Below are positions 1 to 7,346 of a DNA stretch of 64,000 bases, one piece after another. The first letter of the stretch is position 1. Every line of letters begins with the position of its first letter. Origin of the DNA: Acidovorax sp. A1169 (GTDB lineage Bacteria; Pseudomonadota; Gammaproteobacteria; Burkholderiales; Burkholderiaceae_C). Both the position numbers and the translations under genes were made by a program. The DNA lies in assembly GCF_030704685.1 (NCBI RefSeq), contig NZ_JAUZDX010000007.1:62001-126000 (forward strand), read 5' to 3'. The notes under the pieces are model-generated. The model was not told the DNA's origin and did not search any database. It worked only from the letters and a program-made list of their open reading frames with translations.

Positions 1-899
1 CAGGCGGCAATGGCGGCCTTGATCTGGTACGGACCCGGGACATGCCGACCCAGTGCCCTCTCCAGGACCGCCACGCCCGCAGCAATTTCGTCCTGCTTCC
101 ACAGCGCGCGCTGCTGCTGGCCCAGCGGCACCGTCGTCTGGCCGCCGGCATCCGTGCGGGCCTCGCGGCGGGCATGGCTGATCATCAGCAGGGCCAGGCA
201 GCCTTCGACCTCCGCTTCGCCGGGCCGCAGCCGGTCCAGCAGCGCACACAGGTACAGCGCCTCCTGCGCCAGGTCGCTCCCCGCCTGCGGCCCCGCCGAG
301 TAGCCCGCGTTGAAAACCAGGTAGATGACTGCAAGCACGGCGGCCAGGCGCCCGGGCCATTCGGCCGGCTCGGGCACCGCATAGCGGATGCGCGCCGCAG
401 CGATCTTGGCCTTGGCACGCGACAGGCGCTGGCCCATCGTCGCCTCCTGGTCGAGAAAGGCCTGGGCGATCTGGGCCGTGGACAGGCCAGCGACCACGCG
501 CAGGGTCAGCGCCACCTGCGACTTCTGCTCCAGCGCCGGATGGCAACAGGTAAAGATCAGGCGCAGGCGCTCGTCAGGAATCTCGTTGGTCTCGGCTTCA
601 TAGGCCTCGCCATCCGCCAGAACCAGCAGGCTATCGCCGATTCGGCCGGCCGTCCTGTGGCTGCGGATGCGGTCCAGCGCCTTGCGGTAGGCCACGCGCA
701 GCAGCCAGCCCAGGGGCGACGACGGGATGCCGGAACGGCTCCAGTGGGACACCGCCGACTCCATGGCGTCCTGCAGCGCGTCCTCGGCCAGTTGAAAGTC
801 CCTGAGCCGGGCGATCAGCGCCGACATCAGCCGCCCCCGGTCCTCGCGCGCCAGGCGGTTGAGGGCTTGGGCCACCGCGACGGCGCCGGAGGAGTTCAT
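1..899 (-). CDS. ECF RNA polymerase sigma factor, ECF42-like (C-terminus outside window)
   Basis: The gene runs off the left edge, so only the first 299 residues are visible. Sigma-70 region 2 lies at about residues 1-70 and sigma-70 region 4 at about 105-165, including a helix-turn-helix stretch around STAQIAQAFLDQEATMGQRL. A long C-terminal extension typical of ECF42 sigma factors follows. The ATG at 899 is 19 bp downstream of the stop of the DGPF/YCII gene on the same strand, so the two are probably co-transcribed. That pairing is the diagnostic context of ECF42, whose C-terminal extension is thought to replace an anti-sigma factor. The physiological stimulus cannot be told from the sequence. 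Confidence 0.88.
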   Translation of the reverse strand, partial: MNSSGAVAVAQALNRLAREDRGRLMSALIARLRDFQLAEDALQDAMESAVSHWSRSGIPSSPLGWLLRVAYRKALDRIRSHRTAGRIGDSLLVLADGEAYEAETNEIPDERLRLIFTCCHPALEQKSQVALTLRVVAGLSTAQIAQAFLDQEATMGQRLSRAKAKIAAARIRYAVPEPAEWPGRLAAVLAVIYLVFNAGYSAGPQAGSDLAQEALYLCALLDRLRPGEAEVEGCLALLMISHARREARTDAGGQTTVPLGQQQRALWKQDEIAAGVAVLERALGRHVPGPYQIKAAIAA

Positions 900-918
900 C
901 GTAGGCTGGCTGGCCTGG

Positions 919-1278
919 TCATGCCGCCATGTCGTAATCCATCAGCGGCCGCACTTCGACAGTGCCGTAGCTGGAGGTTGGAACGGCCTGCGCGTACTGC
1001 AGGGCCGCATCCAGATCGGCCACGTCGATCACGTAGTAGCCACCCAGATGTTCCTTGGTTTCGGCAAACGGACCATCCATGGTTTCCACCTTGCCGCCAC
1101 GGACGCGCAGCGAGGTGGCGGTTTCGATCCCTTTGAGCCCATCACCGGAAACCAGGACGCCCTCGTCCCTCATCTTCGCGCTGAGCGCGAAATAGCCAGC
1201 CATCATGGCCTGGAACTCGGGCGTGCCATAGGTGGGTTCGCGCTCTGGAGCGCTGTAGATCAGGAGCATGTATTTCAT
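919..1278 (-). CDS. YCII/DGPF-family protein
   Basis: This 119-residue protein starts MKYMLLIYSAPE and carries the family-defining MDGPFAETKEHLGGYYV motif near residues 70-86. The ATG at 1278 is preceded by an AAGGAA ribosome-binding site; an in-frame start further upstream (1443) would add a low-complexity tail that does not fit the family. YCII domains have a ferredoxin-like fold with no settled enzymatic activity. It is the first gene of a two-gene operon with the ECF42-like sigma factor, and DGPF genes are usually the main target of that sigma factor. A candidate sigma-specific promoter lies about 80 bp upstream. Confidence 0.9.
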   Translation of the reverse strand: MKYMLLIYSAPEREPTYGTPEFQAMMAGYFALSAKMRDEGVLVSGDGLKGIETATSLRVRGGKVETMDGPFAETKEHLGGYYVIDVADLDAALQYAQAVPTSSYGTVEVRPLMDYDMAA

Positions 1279-1592
1279 GGTGATTCCTTGGGAGAGGCAG
1301 GTGGCAAACAATCCGGAAGCCCGCCGCCATGCGGCAGGCGCAGCAGGTGGCTGCGGTTTTCGATGCGGGGACACACAGTGGTCGACAGTCTCCTTGGATG
1401 TTCTGGTGCCACAAGGACGCCGTCGCGCTTGCGATTTCGACATGCGCGGCGTTTATTTTTTCTCTCACCCCCCTCCACCCCAATGGATGGCCGCACGCCT
1501 GCGGGCGCACAGGCGACGACAGGCCCCGGAACCCGCACCCGGTGTTCCGTGATTGTGCGCATTTGCGCAGTGCGGGGGCAGGTTTGCAACGA
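1279..1592. other. non-coding stretch upstream of the DGPF/sigma operon
   Basis: Apart from the candidate promoter, no convincing gene is present. Open frames here have no ribosome-binding site and no recognisable protein. Confidence 0.5.
1358..1387 (-). promoter_or_regulatory. candidate ECF42-type promoter
   Basis: On the minus strand a TGTCGA hexamer (1387-1382) is followed after 19 bases by CATCGAAAA, with CGA at 1362-1360. TGTCGA as -35 and a CGA-type -10 match what I recall of ECF42 target promoters. It lies upstream of the DGPF gene, the usual place. The match is by eye only. Confidence 0.4.
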
Positions 1593-1759
1593 TAGGAGCC
1601 TGTCGGACTTGGAAATCGTCGGCTGCAAATCGGCCGCAGCGGTCCATTTTTCACCGTCTTTTTGCCCCATAGCTTGGCTATGGGGCTGCAAATACGGCAA
1701 AAACTGTCCTCGCTGGGGCCGATTTTCGCTTTCGACGCTCCAAGTCCGACAGGTTCCTA
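1593..1759. repeat. 167-bp palindromic MITE-like element
   Basis: The element is bounded by 21-bp inverted arms, 1593-1613 and 1739-1759, identical except for one base (core CCTGTCGGACTTGGA). Its centre holds a second perfect hairpin, GCCCCATAGC / GCTATGGGGC, flanked by TTTTTGCC and GGCAAAAA. The whole unit can fold into one long hairpin. It has no coding capacity, so it is either a non-autonomous mobile element or a family-specific palindromic repeat. Confidence 0.75.
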
Positions 1760-1768
1760 GCGCCCATG

Positions 1769-1796
1769 AAAAAAGCCGTGGCACAGCCACGGCTTT
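1769..1796 (-). terminator. rho-independent terminator of the first 2-TM gene
   Basis: On the minus strand AAAGCCGTGG, a short loop and CCACGGCTTT are followed by a run of T. It lies 47 bp after the stop of the gene ending at 1844. The second paralog has a nearly identical terminator. Confidence 0.85.
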
Positions 1797-1843
1797 CTTG
1801 TCGGAGTCTTCCAGCCCGCCAGGCGGCGGGCAGGAGGGGCGGG

Positions 1844-2284
1844 TCAGTTGTACCCGCGGATGTCGTTCAACGTGGGCACACCCATGGCGTGGTTCAGCTC
1901 GGCCATGATGCGCGGGTCGCGGATGGCGACTTGCCAGGTGCGCTGGTCTTCGGCCGCACGGCGATTGCTTTCGACCCAGCCGGCGAAGCCGGCACGCAGC
2001 GAAGCGGCAGCACGGCGGGCAGGCACGGACAGCAGGGCCAGCGCGGCGAATGCCACGAGCCACAGCACCATCCAGGCGGCCAGCAGGTGGCCTTCGCTCC
2101 AGGTGTCGATCACCTGGTTGGCGACCACCAGCAGGGCGGAGACGACGGCTGCCAGCAGCAAGGAGGACGCGCCACGGGCGCCGTCGAAGTTGGCTGCGAT
2201 GCCCTTGATGGCAGCGGCAGCGTTTTGGGCGCGGATCACGCCAGAGTGTTCGGTAGGATAGTCAACGTGTGCAAAATTGGTCAT
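1844..2284 (-). CDS. hypothetical two-helix inner-membrane protein, copy 1
   Basis: The 146-residue protein starts MTNFAHVDYPTEHSGVIRAQ and is strongly similar along its length to the product of 2505-2930. A soluble N-terminal segment (about 1-35) is followed by two hydrophobic helices (about 40-60 and 68-90) and a charged C-terminal tail with the conserved TWQVA.RDPRIMAELNHAM. The ATG at 2284 has an AGGGGAA ribosome-binding site; a start at 2317 is possible but lies before that site. I do not recognise the family; the arrangement resembles small membrane-associated proteins of unknown role. It has its own promoter region and terminator. Confidence 0.75.
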   Translation of the reverse strand: MTNFAHVDYPTEHSGVIRAQNAAAAIKGIAANFDGARGASSLLLAAVVSALLVVANQVIDTWSEGHLLAAWMVLWLVAFAALALLSVPARRAAASLRAGFAGWVESNRRAAEDQRTWQVAIRDPRIMAELNHAMGVPTLNDIRGYN

Positions 2285-2341
2285 TTCGGTTCCCCTTATC
2301 AGCGCTTTTGGCGACATTGCCGGGCGAGTGATTGAATCTTA

Positions 2342-2351
2342 GGGTTTACCC
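2342..2351. promoter_or_regulatory. GGGTTTACCC palindrome upstream of 2-TM copy 1
   Basis: The palindrome GGGT-TT-ACCC lies 58 bp upstream of the start at 2284. The same motif sits at the same distance from the paralogous gene, next to a conserved AT-rich block (TTCAAGATATAAACTTGA on the minus strand), which suggests a shared regulatory site. Confidence 0.5.
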
Positions 2352-2431
2352 CAGGTGTTATCAAGTTTATATCTTGAATTACCGCCATTCACTGCAGTGA
2401 TGTGCTGTCGCCGTCGCTGCAGCCCGGCAAC

Positions 2432-2458
2432 AAAAAAGCCGTGGCATGCCACGGCTTG
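2432..2458 (-). terminator. rho-independent terminator of the second 2-TM gene
   Basis: On the minus strand AAGCCGTGGCATGCCACGGCTT is followed by a run of T. The stem matches the terminator of the first copy, as expected if the duplication unit included the terminator. Confidence 0.85.
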
Positions 2459-2504
2459 AATGCCAAGCTCGGCCCGACCTGCAGTGCAGGAGGGCCACCA
2501 AGCC

Positions 2505-2930
2505 TCAGTAGTACTTGCGGATGTCGGCCATGCCGTGGTTCAGTTCGGCCATGATGCGCGGATCGCGCAGGGCGACCTGCCAGGTGCGGCGGTCTTCGGC
2601 GGCGTGGCGACGGCTTTCGGCCCAGGTGGAAGCAGCGGAGCGCAGGGCCAGGCCAGCACGGCGGGCCGGTGCGGACAGCAGGGCGAGAGCGGCAAACGCC
2701 ACCAGCCACAGCACGACCCAGGCCGACAGCAGGTGGCCTTCGGTCCAGCTATCGACCACCTGGTTGGCCAGCACCAGCAGGGCGGAGACCACGGCGGCCA
2801 GCATCAGGGAGGCAGCGCCACGGGCACTGTCGAAGCCGGTGGCGATGCCTCTGAGGGCAGCAGCAGCCTTTTCGGCGCGGATCACGCCTGGGTGTTCGGT
2901 TGGATAGTCCACGTGTACAAAACTGGTCAT
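2505..2930 (-). CDS. hypothetical two-helix inner-membrane protein, copy 2
   Basis: This 141-residue paralog of the neighbouring gene starts MTSFVHVDYPTEHPGVIRAE. It has the same layout: short soluble head, helices at about 40-60 and 68-90, and a tail with TWQVALRDPRIMAELNHGM. The ATG at 2930 has a good AGGGGAA site. The 5' flanks of the two copies are also similar (GCGCT, GGGTTTACCC, AT-rich block), so the duplication covered promoter, gene and terminator. The gene is divergent from a LysR regulator that could act on the shared 127-bp region. Function unknown. Confidence 0.75.
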   Translation of the reverse strand: MTSFVHVDYPTEHPGVIRAEKAAAALRGIATGFDSARGAASLMLAAVVSALLVLANQVVDSWTEGHLLSAWVVLWLVAFAALALLSAPARRAGLALRSAASTWAESRRHAAEDRRTWQVALRDPRIMAELNHGMADIRKYY

Positions 2931-2985
2931 TTCGGTTCCCCTATCGAGCGCTTTTGGCGGCATTGCCGGGCGATGTCGCAATACT

Positions 2986-2997
2986 AGGGTTTACCCT
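2986..2997. promoter_or_regulatory. AGGGTTTACCCT palindrome between 2-TM copy 2 and LysR gene
   Basis: This 12-bp palindrome is 57 bp upstream of the 2-TM copy 2 start and about 60 bp upstream of the LysR start. Next to it lies the imperfect inverted repeat TTCAA-CATATAAAT-TTGAA (minus strand), a LysR-type layout. It is the counterpart of the site at 2342. Confidence 0.5.
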
Positions 2998-3057
2998 TTA
3001 GTCTTTCAAATTTATATGTTGAATCATTGGTATTCACATTGGTGATGATTTGAAACC

Positions 3058-4050
3058 ATGTCCAGCCGCCTCAACTTCCGCTCGCTCGATCTGAACCTGC
3101 TCAGGGTTTTTGACGAGGTCATGGCCGAGCGCAGCCTGACCAAGGCGGCGCACAAGCTCTCGCTGACCCAGCCGGCCGTGAGCAACGCCATGCGCCGCCT
3201 GCGCGAGGTGCTGGGCGACGACCTGGTGGTGCGCAGCGGCCAGGGCGTGGAACCTACGCCCCGGGCCCTGGCACTGTGGCCCCCCATTCGCGATGCGCTC
3301 ACGCAGCTGCAGGAATCGCTGTCGCCCGGCCGCTTCGACCCGGCCACGGCCGAATCCACCTTCGTGCTGGCCATGGCCGATGCCACGGGTGCGACCCTGG
3401 TGCCCGGCCTGGTGGAGATTCTGGAGAGCGAGGCGCCCGGTGTCGCGGTGCGGGTGGTGCCCCTGACCACGCGCGACCCGCGCCGCCTGCTGGAGGAAGA
3501 GGCAGCCGACATGGCCGTGGGCTACTTTCCCGCCGTGCTGGCCGACCTCACGGCGCGCGAACAATCGGGTGGCATGGTGTCGTTCGAGAGCCGGCGGCTG
3601 TACGACAGCGAATACATGTGCGTGATGCGCCAGGGTCACCCGCTGGCCGATGCGCCCCTCACGCTGGATGCCTACTGCGAGGCACGCCACATGCTGGTGA
3701 GCTTTTCGGGCCGGCCCTTCGGCTTCATCGACGAGGCGCTGGCCTCGCTCGGGCGCCGCCGGCGCGTGGTGCTCACGGTGAACCAGTTCTTCACGGCGGG
3801 CCGCGTGGTCTCGGGTTCGGACATGCTCACCGTGCTGCCGCGCCACTTCGTGCCGGTGACCGGGATCGCCGACGCCCTGGTGCAGCGCAACCTGCCCTTC
3901 GACGTGCCGCCCGTGCACGTAGACGCATTGTGGCGCCGCAACAGCACGCAGGAGGCGGCCATGGGCTGGCTGCTGTCGGCATTGGCGCGCGCGGCACGGC
4001 GCGCCTTTCCGCAGGGGGAGCCCGGCCAATCGGCTGGCGGGACGCCTTAG
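3058..4050 (+). CDS. LysR-family transcriptional regulator (NodD/LinR-like)
   Basis: The 330-residue protein has an N-terminal winged helix-turn-helix (about residues 8-66, with SLTKAAHKLSLTQPAVSNAM) followed by a periplasmic-binding-like effector domain (about 95-300). The RSLDLNLLRVFDEVM opening and the APGVAVRVVPL region are typical of the NodD/NahR/LinR branch, which usually senses aromatic or plant-derived ligands. The ATG at 3058 lacks a strong ribosome-binding site, but no better start exists before the HTH. It is divergent from the 2-TM gene and 12 bp upstream of a phosphoesterase, with which it may be co-transcribed. The ligand is unknown. Confidence 0.88.
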   Translation: MSSRLNFRSLDLNLLRVFDEVMAERSLTKAAHKLSLTQPAVSNAMRRLREVLGDDLVVRSGQGVEPTPRALALWPPIRDALTQLQESLSPGRFDPATAESTFVLAMADATGATLVPGLVEILESEAPGVAVRVVPLTTRDPRRLLEEEAADMAVGYFPAVLADLTAREQSGGMVSFESRRLYDSEYMCVMRQGHPLADAPLTLDAYCEARHMLVSFSGRPFGFIDEALASLGRRRRVVLTVNQFFTAGRVVSGSDMLTVLPRHFVPVTGIADALVQRNLPFDVPPVHVDALWRRNSTQEAAMGWLLSALARAARRAFPQGEPGQSAGGTP

Positions 4051-4062
4051 ACTGCACAGCCC

Positions 4063-4908
4063 ATGAAAATCCAGATCCTGTCCGACCTGCACCTCGAAGC
4101 CAACCCCGATTTCCTGCCCGAGCCCGCGCCCGGCGCCGACCTGCTGGTGCTGGCGGGCGACATCGGCTCCTACCAGGAGGGGGGGCGCATGCAGGACGAA
4201 GACTTCGGCCTGGCGCGTTTTTCGCCGCTGCCGCAGTTCGCCGGCTGGCCCACGCCGGTGCTGTTCGTGCCGGGCAACCATGAGTACGACGCGCTCGACT
4301 TCGATACCGCCCACGCGCGCCTGCGCGCCACCTGCGAGCGCCTGGGCATTCGCATGCTGGAGCGCGAGACCCTGGTGATGGGCAGCGTGCGCTTCGTGGC
4401 CACCACCCTGTGGGCCGACTACGACGCGCTGGCGGACGATGCGCAGGTGACCGATCTCGCCCGGCGCCTGAAGCTGCGCGAAAAGGCCTTTCGCGCGGCC
4501 AACCACTACCTGCGCAAGACCGGCGGCACCAGGGACGGCGAGCCCTTTCTGGCCGAGCCCATGCGCGAGCTGGCGCTGGTGTGCACAGAGTGGCTGCGCG
4601 AAGCACTGGCCACGCCCTTCGACGGCACCACGGTGGCCGTCACCCACTTTGCCCCCAGCCTGCGCAGCGCCGACCCGCGCTATGGCGTGGTGCCCGGCAC
4701 GGCCGGCTTTTGCAATGTGCTAGATGACCTGCTGCAAGAGGCGCAGGTATGGATCCACGGCCACCTGCACTCGCCGAGCGACTACACGGTGCAGGGCACG
4801 CGTGCCGATGGCAGCCCCTTTGCATGCAGGGTGGTGGCCAATCCGCTGGGCTATGCCCGCAATGGGGAACAGGAAACCTTCCGGCCCCGGTACTGTGTGA
4901 CCGTATGA
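4063..4908 (+). CDS. calcineurin-like metallophosphoesterase
   Basis: The 281-residue protein carries the full series of metallophosphoesterase motifs: SDLHLE near residue 7, AGDIGSY near 31, PGNHEYD near 69, THFAPS near 190 and HGHLH near 232. These supply the Asp, His and Asn ligands of a dinuclear metal site. No signal peptide or membrane segment is visible, so it is probably cytoplasmic. The substrate (nucleotide, phosphoprotein or diester) cannot be told. It follows the LysR gene by 12 bp. Confidence 0.88.
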   Translation: MKIQILSDLHLEANPDFLPEPAPGADLLVLAGDIGSYQEGGRMQDEDFGLARFSPLPQFAGWPTPVLFVPGNHEYDALDFDTAHARLRATCERLGIRMLERETLVMGSVRFVATTLWADYDALADDAQVTDLARRLKLREKAFRAANHYLRKTGGTRDGEPFLAEPMRELALVCTEWLREALATPFDGTTVAVTHFAPSLRSADPRYGVVPGTAGFCNVLDDLLQEAQVWIHGHLHSPSDYTVQGTRADGSPFACRVVANPLGYARNGEQETFRPRYCVTV

Positions 4909-5019
4909 TCGGTCGACGGGGCCCATGCCCCGCAGAGCGCAGGATGAAAAGCATGACACAGGTCAAGACAACAACCGCCCGCGCCGATTAGTCTGACCAT
5001 TCCAATTAGGAGAACTCGA

Positions 5020-5442
5020 ATGAACATCCTGCTTGCTGTCGACGGCAGCGCCTACACCAAGAAAATGCTCGCCTATCTGGCGGCGCACGAAGAACTGCTG
5101 GGCCCGAAGCACGACTACACGGTGCTCACCGTGCAGGCGCCCCTGCCACCCCGGGCACGCGCCGCCCTGGGCAAGGAAGTCGCTGATGCCTACCACGCTG
5201 AAGAGGCCGAAAAGATCCTGGCCCCTGTGGCCAAGTTCCTGGCCCGCCAGGGCGTGCAGCCCAAGCGCATCGTCAAGGTCGGCGCCGTGGGCGAGACCAT
5301 CGGCAAGGTAGCCGAGTCCGGCCGCTACGACCTGCTGGTGATGGGCTCGCATGGCCACGGCGCACTGGCCACGCTGGTCATGGGCTCCGTAACGACCCAG
5401 GTGCTGGCCAACTGCAAGGTGCCGGTACTGCTGGTGCGCTGA
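5020..5442 (+). CDS. universal stress protein, UspA family
   Basis: The 140-residue single-domain protein has the UspA fold signature. The ATP-binding motif GSHGHGALATLVMGSVT near the C-terminus fits the G-2x-G-9x-G(S/T) pattern, so it is likely an ATP-binding type. The start at 5020 follows a strong AGGAGA site. It stands alone between a phosphoesterase and a convergent TetR gene and is followed by a symmetrical hairpin. Such proteins usually act in stress survival; the specific stress is not evident. Confidence 0.93.
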   Translation: MNILLAVDGSAYTKKMLAYLAAHEELLGPKHDYTVLTVQAPLPPRARAALGKEVADAYHAEEAEKILAPVAKFLARQGVQPKRIVKVGAVGETIGKVAESGRYDLLVMGSHGHGALATLVMGSVTTQVLANCKVPVLLVR

Positions 5443-5473
5443 CCTTGCAGCGGCATGCGCCGCCCCCTATGAG

Positions 5474-5497
5474 AAACGCCCGGCATGCCGAGCGTTT
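5474..5497. terminator. hairpin between convergent usp and tetR genes
   Basis: AAACGC and GCGTTT enclose the palindrome CGGCATGCCG. With A-rich and T-rich edges it can serve as a terminator in both directions for the convergent genes ending at 5442 and 5519. Confidence 0.65.
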
Positions 5498-5518
5498 TCG
5501 CGTGCGGTCACCACCACT

Positions 5519-6139
5519 TCACCTCGATGCCAGCCCATCGAAACAGGTGCGCAGCACCAGGTCCACGATCTCGGCGTCGGAATACTGGCCGCCTTCCTTG
5601 AGAAAGGTCACGACCGGGTCGCAGGCACGGGCATACAGGGTGTACAGCACCACCAGCGGGGGCAGCGTGGGGTTGATCACGCCCTGTGCCTGGGCTTCGA
5701 CAATCCACTCGCCGATCTGGTCGCTCACGGTGACCAGGCCATCGAGGTAGTCCTTGTCGGCCATGAGCACAGCGCGCAGCGTGGAGTTGCGGCTGGGCAG
5801 CAGCGGCATCTCGTTGGTCAGCAGGCGCTCCAGCGACCAGCGCACCAGAGCGCGCAGCTTCTCGTGCGCTGGCAGCTCGGCGGGAAGCGCGCTCAGGTAC
5901 GTGCGCACCCGCGCGAGGATCTGCACCATGGCGGCGCTGCACAGCTCTTCCTTGCTGCAGAAGTGCTTGTACAGGCTGGCCTTGGCGATGCCCACCGCAT
6001 TGGCGACATCGTCCATGGTCATGGCATCGAAGGCCTTTTCACCCAGCAGGCGACAGGCCGACTGGAGGATCGCGCCCTCCCGAGCCTGGTGCATCTGCTC
6101 CTTGAAGGACACTTTGGGTTGTAGCGTGGTGGTGGACAT
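5519..6139 (-). CDS. TetR-family transcriptional regulator
   Basis: From the ATG at 6139 the protein has 206 residues (MSTTTLQPKVSFKEQ). The N-terminal HTH spans about residues 20-65 and includes MTMDDVANAVGIAKASLYKHF; the remainder is a helical ligand-binding domain. ATG codons at 6148 and 6193 are alternative starts, but the sequence before 6139 is not TetR-like. The gene is monocistronic, and the region upstream holds related half-sites (TGTATTGCA and TGCAATGTA, minus strand) that may be its operator. No linked target gene is obvious. Confidence 0.85.
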   Translation of the reverse strand: MSTTTLQPKVSFKEQMHQAREGAILQSACRLLGEKAFDAMTMDDVANAVGIAKASLYKHFCSKEELCSAAMVQILARVRTYLSALPAELPAHEKLRALVRWSLERLLTNEMPLLPSRNSTLRAVLMADKDYLDGLVTVSDQIGEWIVEAQAQGVINPTLPPLVVLYTLYARACDPVVTFLKEGGQYSDAEIVDLVLRTCFDGLASR

Positions 6140-6303
6140 GGACCCCATCTTATACATTGCAGTAAAAAAATAAATGACAAAGTTGCAATACAACTACGCC
6201 GTTCACGTTTTAGTCTGCAGGAATCGTGCCGCCCCACTGCGGGGAGTGCCATTTGGTGCGGGTTACCCCCTGTTGACTGCTTTTACAGCCCCGGGCTTGT
6301 AGT

Positions 6304-7218
6304 TCAGGGCTGGGTCAGCGTTTTTGCAGCCGTGGCCGTGAGCGCGGCGGTCAGGGCATCGAGCACCACCGACTCCAGGTTCCAGCAGTGCCAGTACAGC
6401 TGGATGGGCAGGGCATGGCCGGGAGCGAGGTCGACCATGCTGCCGTCTGCAATGGGCCCGCGCGCAAGCAGCTCGGGCACCACACCCACGGCCCAGCCAG
6501 CGGCGACGGCGCGCATCTGGCCCTCGGTGCTGGGCACGAACAGGTGGTTGAGCGCCACGCGCTTGAGCCCGAAGGTGCGCGCCACGAACTCGGCCGCCAT
6601 GTCGTCCTTGCGGTTGAACGACAGAAAGGACACCTCGCGGAAGTTGTGCGGCGTGAGCCCATGGGGCAGGTGCTTCGCCGCAAATGCGGCCGATGCCACC
6701 GCCACGTAGCGCATGGCACCCAGCGGCACCATCTTGCAGCCGCGCAGCGCCTGCTTGAGCGTGGTGACGCAGCCCAGCACCTGGCCCGAGCGCAGCCACT
6801 CCTGCGTGAAGTCCTGGTCGTCGACGATGATTTCCAGCGGCAGGCGCTGGCCCACCAGCTCGTGCAGGGCGCCCATGGCCCAGGTGGCGATGCTGTCGGC
6901 ATTGATGGCGATCGAGATGCGCTCGTCCTCGCGCGTGGCGCCGGGGGCGCTGGGGGCCAGCTCCTGCAGGTCGCGCTCCAGGTCGGCGCGCAAGAGGCGC
7001 ATCTGCTTGGTGTGCTTGAGCAGCAACTGCCCCGCCGAGGTCGGTCGCAGCGGCCGGCTGCGCACGATGAGCACCGAGCCCACCTGGGCCTCCAGCGCAC
7101 GCAGGCGCTGGGAGACGGCTGACTGTGTGACGTTCAGACGCTGGGCGGCGCGCTCGAAGCCGCCTTCTTCGACGATGGCGGCAAGACATTCCAGGGCGGC
7201 GGGGTCGTAGGTGCTCAT
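6304..7218 (-). CDS. argP: LysR-family regulator, ArgP-like
   Basis: The 304-residue protein starts MSTYDPAALECLAAIVEEGGF, has its HTH at about residues 5-62 (FERAAQRLNVTQSAVSQRLRALE) and an effector domain to the end. Sequence and length match ArgP/IciA, which in other bacteria senses lysine and arginine and activates basic amino acid exporters. The start at 7218 was chosen because the in-frame upstream ATG (7326) lies inside the divergent gene's leader and adds an unrelated segment. Here the divergent neighbour is dadA rather than a lysE/argO exporter, so the local target may be D-amino acid oxidation. Confidence 0.82.
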   Translation of the reverse strand: MSTYDPAALECLAAIVEEGGFERAAQRLNVTQSAVSQRLRALEAQVGSVLIVRSRPLRPTSAGQLLLKHTKQMRLLRADLERDLQELAPSAPGATREDERISIAINADSIATWAMGALHELVGQRLPLEIIVDDQDFTQEWLRSGQVLGCVTTLKQALRGCKMVPLGAMRYVAVASAAFAAKHLPHGLTPHNFREVSFLSFNRKDDMAAEFVARTFGLKRVALNHLFVPSTEGQMRAVAAGWAVGVVPELLARGPIADGSMVDLAPGHALPIQLYWHCWNLESVVLDALTAALTATAAKTLTQP

Positions 7219-7346
7219 GGCGGGGATCTCGGCAAACGGGTGCAAGGGTGGCCTTGTGGGCACTGCTTGCATTAGACAGACTGATGCGTTTGGATTGAGT
7301 TTAATTTTGCTTTTAGTAGAACGCAATGTGGATCACACTGCCATCC

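Noticed and set aside
4944..4991. A 15-codon frame before the universal stress protein gene
   Set aside because: It has only a weak ribosome-binding site and ends 28 bp before the next start without coupling; chance is the simpler explanation.
6260..6269. GGGTTACCCC upstream of the TetR gene ending at 5519
   Set aside because: It resembles the GGGTWWACCC sites but is one base shorter in the spacer and lies in the 3' region between two leftward genes.
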